Shown here piece after piece: positions 61,514 to 64,000 of a DNA stretch of 64,000 nt. Both the position numbers and the translations under genes were made by a program. Position 1 is the first letter of the stretch. Each line of letters begins with the position of its first letter. The notes under the pieces were generated by a model. That model saw only the letters and a list, made by a program, of their open reading frames with translations. It did not search any database and was not told the origin of the DNA. The DNA comes from Clostridia bacterium (lineage in GTDB: Bacteria; Bacillota; Clostridia; Christensenellales; CAG-917): NCBI GenBank assembly GCA_017618055.1, contig JAFZVB010000013.1, positions 1 to 64,000 on the forward strand. Reading direction: 5' to 3'.

Positions 61514-61942
61514 TTATTTGGGTATACCATATTCACGCTTCATAGCATCCATAGATATTACCCATTGTTTTCCGTACTTACATACATCCACACCATTTAC
61601 AAGTTTCCCATATGATATAGCCTTTCGTAATGTTGATTCATTTAATCCCCAAATATTTGTTGCATCTGCCATAGAAATTAAGCCATCAAAAGGTGTCTTT
61701 ACTTCTATTCCATTTTCCCAAAGTTCTTCACAGGAAAGATCTAAATCATCATTCCAAACGATTCCACATCCTCCCACATCCACAAAGACTTGTGAAAACA
61801 AATCATCATTCTTTAGATTATTAAAAACGTCTTTCCATTCAAACAATGGCTTTACATCATAAATTTTTGTTACTCCAATAGAAAATTGAACAGATAATTT
61901 ATAATCATCTATTGGAAATACATTTTTGATTTTATGGAACAT
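61514..61942 (-). CDS. DUF2442-type protein with helix-turn-helix tail
   Basis: Residues 1-80 follow DUF2442: KNVFPIDDYKLSVQFSIGVTKIYDV...FSQVFVDVGGCGIVWND, the usual beta-rich fold. Residues 85-142 look like a helix-turn-helix (SMADATNIWGLNESTLRKAI...GKQWVISMDAMKREYG), similar to an excisionase/MerR-type or antitoxin DNA-binding domain. It follows the DUF4160 gene by 18 bp. Pairs of DUF4160 and DUF2442 proteins are widespread and have the shape of a toxin-antitoxin unit, where this would be the DNA-binding antitoxin. That role is inferred. Confidence 0.85.
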   Translation of the reverse strand: MFHKIKNVFPIDDYKLSVQFSIGVTKIYDVKPLFEWKDVFNNLKNDDLFSQVFVDVGGCGIVWNDDLDLSCEELWENGIEVKTPFDGLISMADATNIWGLNESTLRKAISYGKLVNGVDVCKYGKQWVISMDAMKREYGIPK

Positions 61943-61960
61943 CCTTCTACCCTCTTTTTA

Positions 61961-62218
61961 TTATTTTGGTTCTATAGGCTGTATTGTTTGCGTATCCCAC
62001 ATTTCTTGTAGTAATGTTCTATTATCTTCAATCCATTGTTTTACCTGATTAAGAATTTTTGCAGGAGGATTTTGTTCACCATCTATAATAGAACAATCCT
62101 TAATTGTGATTGAAAAATCCCCCTCATTATACACTACATGAACGTGCGGTGGATTATGTTCCTTTGGCAAGAAATACATCCTTATAGCAATTCCAGAAAA
62201 ACGTGCTATTGTTGGCAT
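61961..62218 (-). CDS. DUF4160 family protein
   Basis: An 85-residue protein: MPTIARFSGIAIRMYFLPKE then HNPPHVHVVYN at about 21-31 with the conserved HxPPHxH motif, and a C-terminal helix (ILNQVKQWIEDNRTLLQEMW). This is the standard form of DUF4160. The conserved histidines might form a catalytic or metal site. It comes first in a two-gene unit with a DUF2442-type helix-turn-helix protein and has a strong GGAG; the promoter upstream has an inverted repeat between its -35 and -10. Confidence 0.92.
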   Translation of the reverse strand: MPTIARFSGIAIRMYFLPKEHNPPHVHVVYNEGDFSITIKDCSIIDGEQNPPAKILNQVKQWIEDNRTLLQEMWDTQTIQPIEPK

Positions 62219-62241
62219 ATTTACTCCTTCTTTGCAATTAA

Positions 62242-62270
62242 ATTATATCACTATATCGTGATAATTGCAA
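62242..62270 (-). promoter_or_regulatory. Promoter with operator of the DUF4160-DUF2442 pair
   Basis: On the minus strand TTGCAA and a perfect TATAAT are separated by 17 nt. Within the spacer and reaching into the -10 is an inverted repeat, TATCAC and GTGATA, with 6 nt between them (62246-62263). The position is ideal for repression by the pair's own DNA-binding protein. Confidence 0.7.
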
Positions 62271-62405
62271 ATTGTTTTAATCTTTTTCTTACATTATAAA
62301 TAATGTAATGTACCACAAATTGAACATTGTTACTCTTTATAAAAACTTTCTTGCATAGAAATGGCTCAAAAGTATATAATTTATGCAATAAATGTTGAGG
62401 TTAAT

Positions 62406-63572
62406 ATGGGATACGAAGTCATACTTAAACGTGGAGAAGAAAAACGAATACTCGCTGGACATCCTTGGGTATACGCTAATGAAGTTCAAAGAATAGATGG
62501 TAGAGATAGAAATGGTTCTCTAGCGATTGTTAAAGCACAAGATGGAAGATATATAGGCAAAGGTTATATTAACCACCTTTCCAAGATACTTGTTCGTATT
62601 TTTATAAGAGATGACAGCATAGATACAGAAGAATATTATCTCAATGCATTGACTGAAGCAAAAAACTTAAGAGAAAGTTTGGGATACAAAAACAATTATA
62701 GACTCGTATTCGCAGAAGCAGACAACCTCCCTGGATTAGTTATAGACAAATATGCAGATTACTTTGTAATACAATGCATGTCACTTGGTATAGACCAAAG
62801 AAAACAAATGATAGTAGATTGCCTTGTAAAACTTTTTAATCCAAAAGGGATTTATGAAAGAAGTGATGCCCAAGTAAGAACTAAAGAAGGATTACAACCA
62901 TTCTCTGGATTACTATCTGGAGAAGTCCCAGATGAAATTATCATAAAAGAAAATGGCATTAAAATGTCTGTGGATGTTAAGAATGGACAAAAAACAGGAT
63001 ATTTCTTAGATCAAAAAGAAAACAGATACGCAATTCGCAGATATGCTAAAGATAAAAGTGTACTAGATTGCTTCTGTAATAGCGGTGGTTTCTCAATGAA
63101 TGCAGCACTAACAGCAAAAAGTGTAAAGGCTGTAGATATTTCAGAGACTGCACTAAATACAGTAAAAAGAAATATTGAACTCAATGGATATAAAAATGTT
63201 GAAACTCTTGAAGGAGATGTTTTTAAAATTCTTCGAGATGAAAAACAAACAGGAACTAAGTATGGAATGGTAATACTAGATCCACCTGCATTTTGCAAGA
63301 GCGTTAATGAAGTAAAGGATGCTTTAAAAGGATATAAAGATATCAATATTCTTGGAATGAAGCTTGTAGAAAAAGGTGGCTTCTTAGTTTCCTCTTCATG
63401 TTCCCATTTTGTAACAATGCAAATGTTTATGCAAATGCTTACAGATGCAAGTAGAGAAAGTGGTAAAAGAATAAGAGTCTTAGAAATAAAAACTCAGGCA
63501 CCTGATCATCCATCTTTATTAGCAGATGAAGAAACAAGTTACCTGAAGTTTGTTATAATGCAAGTTTTATAA
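62406..63572 (+). CDS. rlmI: Class I rRNA m5C methyltransferase, RlmI type
   Basis: It methylates a cytosine of 23S rRNA. The N-terminal PUA domain (LKRGEEKRILAGHPWVYANEV) and the SAM-binding motif VLDCFCNSGGFSMNAAL near 218-234 are clear, followed by VAVDIS-like KAVDISETALNT, the catalytic motif VILDPPAFCKS near 289-299, and SSCSHF near 330-335 with a Cys often used in catalysis. Length is 388. An upstream start in the same frame (62361) has no ribosome binding site; GAGGTTAAT lies before the ATG at 62406. It ends next to the DUF1294 pseudogene. Confidence 0.92.
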   Translation: MGYEVILKRGEEKRILAGHPWVYANEVQRIDGRDRNGSLAIVKAQDGRYIGKGYINHLSKILVRIFIRDDSIDTEEYYLNALTEAKNLRESLGYKNNYRLVFAEADNLPGLVIDKYADYFVIQCMSLGIDQRKQMIVDCLVKLFNPKGIYERSDAQVRTKEGLQPFSGLLSGEVPDEIIIKENGIKMSVDVKNGQKTGYFLDQKENRYAIRRYAKDKSVLDCFCNSGGFSMNAALTAKSVKAVDISETALNTVKRNIELNGYKNVETLEGDVFKILRDEKQTGTKYGMVILDPPAFCKSVNEVKDALKGYKDINILGMKLVEKGGFLVSSSCSHFVTMQMFMQMLTDASRESGKRIRVLEIKTQAPDHPSLLADEETSYLKFVIMQVL

Positions 63573-63879
63573 TTAGAATAAATAAATTCCTACAAGCACA
63601 GCACCAGCAATATCTATTAATGCAAATATTGGGAAGAATACTGCGAAATACCAGTGTTTTGTTTTATGTCTAAAAATGTACATCCCAAGACATGTTCCTG
63701 TGTAATCCAGCCGCCAGTAGCAATATAGCGACAGCAAATAAGCCAGCTTCAGGAACTCTCCATTTACCTTTTTCTGCCTTTGTCTTATCTACACGCATAA
63801 TAATTATTCCAACTAATGTCATGAAAGCCATAACTGCCCAAATTGCGATTGCAATAATTCTGTTTAATGTAAAATCCAT
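63573..63879 (-). pseudogene. DUF1294 membrane protein gene with a frameshift
   Basis: The first 60 codons from the ATG at 63879 (AGGAG upstream) give a DUF1294 start: a membrane helix, then GKWRVPEAGLFAVA. After that the frame runs off to a stop at 63670, but the next frame continues the family exactly: LGMYIFRHKTKHWYFAVFF and LIDIAGAVLVGIYLF, ending at 63573. The whole stretch is 307 bp, one base more than a multiple of three. The extra base is probably a T near 63708. It is either a real pseudogene or a sequencing error. Confidence 0.85.
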
Positions 63880-64000
63880 TTCTTATCTCCTTGCTTAATA
63901 TCTTCTTTTTCTAGTTTATCACTAATTGTTTGTAAAATGCTATTCTTATCTTCTTCCCACCTAGGAGCAACAAGTAATGATTCCATACATTCGCCAACCA
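63864..64000 (-). CDS. C-terminal end of a gene entering from the right edge
   Basis: One minus-strand frame is open from the window edge for 45 codons, reading VGECMESLLVAPRWEEDKN...SDKLEKED and ending in WILH at a stop at 63864-63866. The other two frames have stops within it. It looks like the helical end of a soluble protein. It overlaps the start of the DUF1294 gene by 16 bp, so the two are probably coupled. I cannot name it. Confidence 0.5.
   Translation of the reverse strand, partial: VGECMESLLVAPRWEEDKNSILQTISDKLEKEDIKQGDKKWILH

Noticed and set aside
62361..62405. Earlier start of the RlmI-like gene
   Set aside because: No ribosome binding site precedes it, and family proteins begin right at the PUA domain, as from the ATG at 62406.

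Overview
The window is AT-rich chromosomal DNA from a low-GC Gram-positive bacterium, most likely an uncultured member of the Clostridia. The evidence is strong GGAGG-type ribosome binding sites, lipoprotein signal peptides ending in Ser-Leu-Thr-Ala/Ser-Cys, sigma-A promoters with 17-18 nt spacers, U-tailed terminators, and a gene set typical of Firmicutes: NupNOPQ-like nucleoside ABC transporter, xanthine phosphoribosyltransferase, ThiT behind a TPP riboswitch, MscL/MscS, YhbY, TypA and a NarL/HPK7 two-component system. No rRNA, insertion sequence, prophage or CRISPR array is visible. One tRNA (Val-GAC) is present.

Layout. 1-9.1 kb is an accessory, defence-flavoured stretch: a cut-off unknown gene, a restriction-modification locus with a TaqI-like endonuclease, one beta-class adenine methyltransferase and a second EVK-motif nuclease, a TPR protein, an unknown protein, a large coiled-coil protein with a HEPN-type RNxxxH motif, and an ADP-ribosylglycohydrolase flanked by a 39-bp direct repeat. 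9.1-16.3 kb holds a sugar-type MFS symporter with a phosphoesterase, cyclophilin, and a response regulator with two membrane sensors. 16.4-22.5 kb has a lipoprotein and a six-gene operon whose first genes look like an NAD/ADP-ribose module: an NMN-adenylyltransferase-like domain fused to a PARG-like macrodomain, then a NADAR-like protein and a phosphoesterase.

22.6-29.4 kb is the tRNA and a purine salvage operon (xpt, nucleoside lipoprotein, ABC ATPase, two permeases). 29.6-32.5 kb is a pair: a tandem aldolase-II-like protein and a GSAM-like aminotransferase. 32.7-43.6 kb carries HU, a P-type ATPase, an M28-like protein, an AAA/PD-(D/E)XK protein, and the typA-yhbY-mscS neighbourhood. 43.8-48.2 kb has a P1 peptidase, lipase-like hydrolase, thiamine pyrophosphokinase facing ThiT, and MscL. 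48.3-64 kb is mostly membrane and envelope genes: GtrA-like protein, Ca/Na exchanger, lipoproteins, two membrane-bound M28 peptidases, PfkB kinase, esterases, a HlyIII/ArsP_2 fusion, a DUF4160/DUF2442 pair with its own operator, RlmI-like methyltransferase, and a frameshifted DUF1294 gene.

The strongest candidates for something not yet described are the NMNAT-PARG fusion operon with its NADAR-like partner, the HlyIII-ArsP_2 fusion transporter, the HEPN coiled-coil gene beside the repeat-flanked ADP-ribosylglycohydrolase, and two regulatory elements (the ThiT terminator that also hides its ribosome binding site, and an unclassified structured xpt leader). All family names here come from motif reading, not from database searches.
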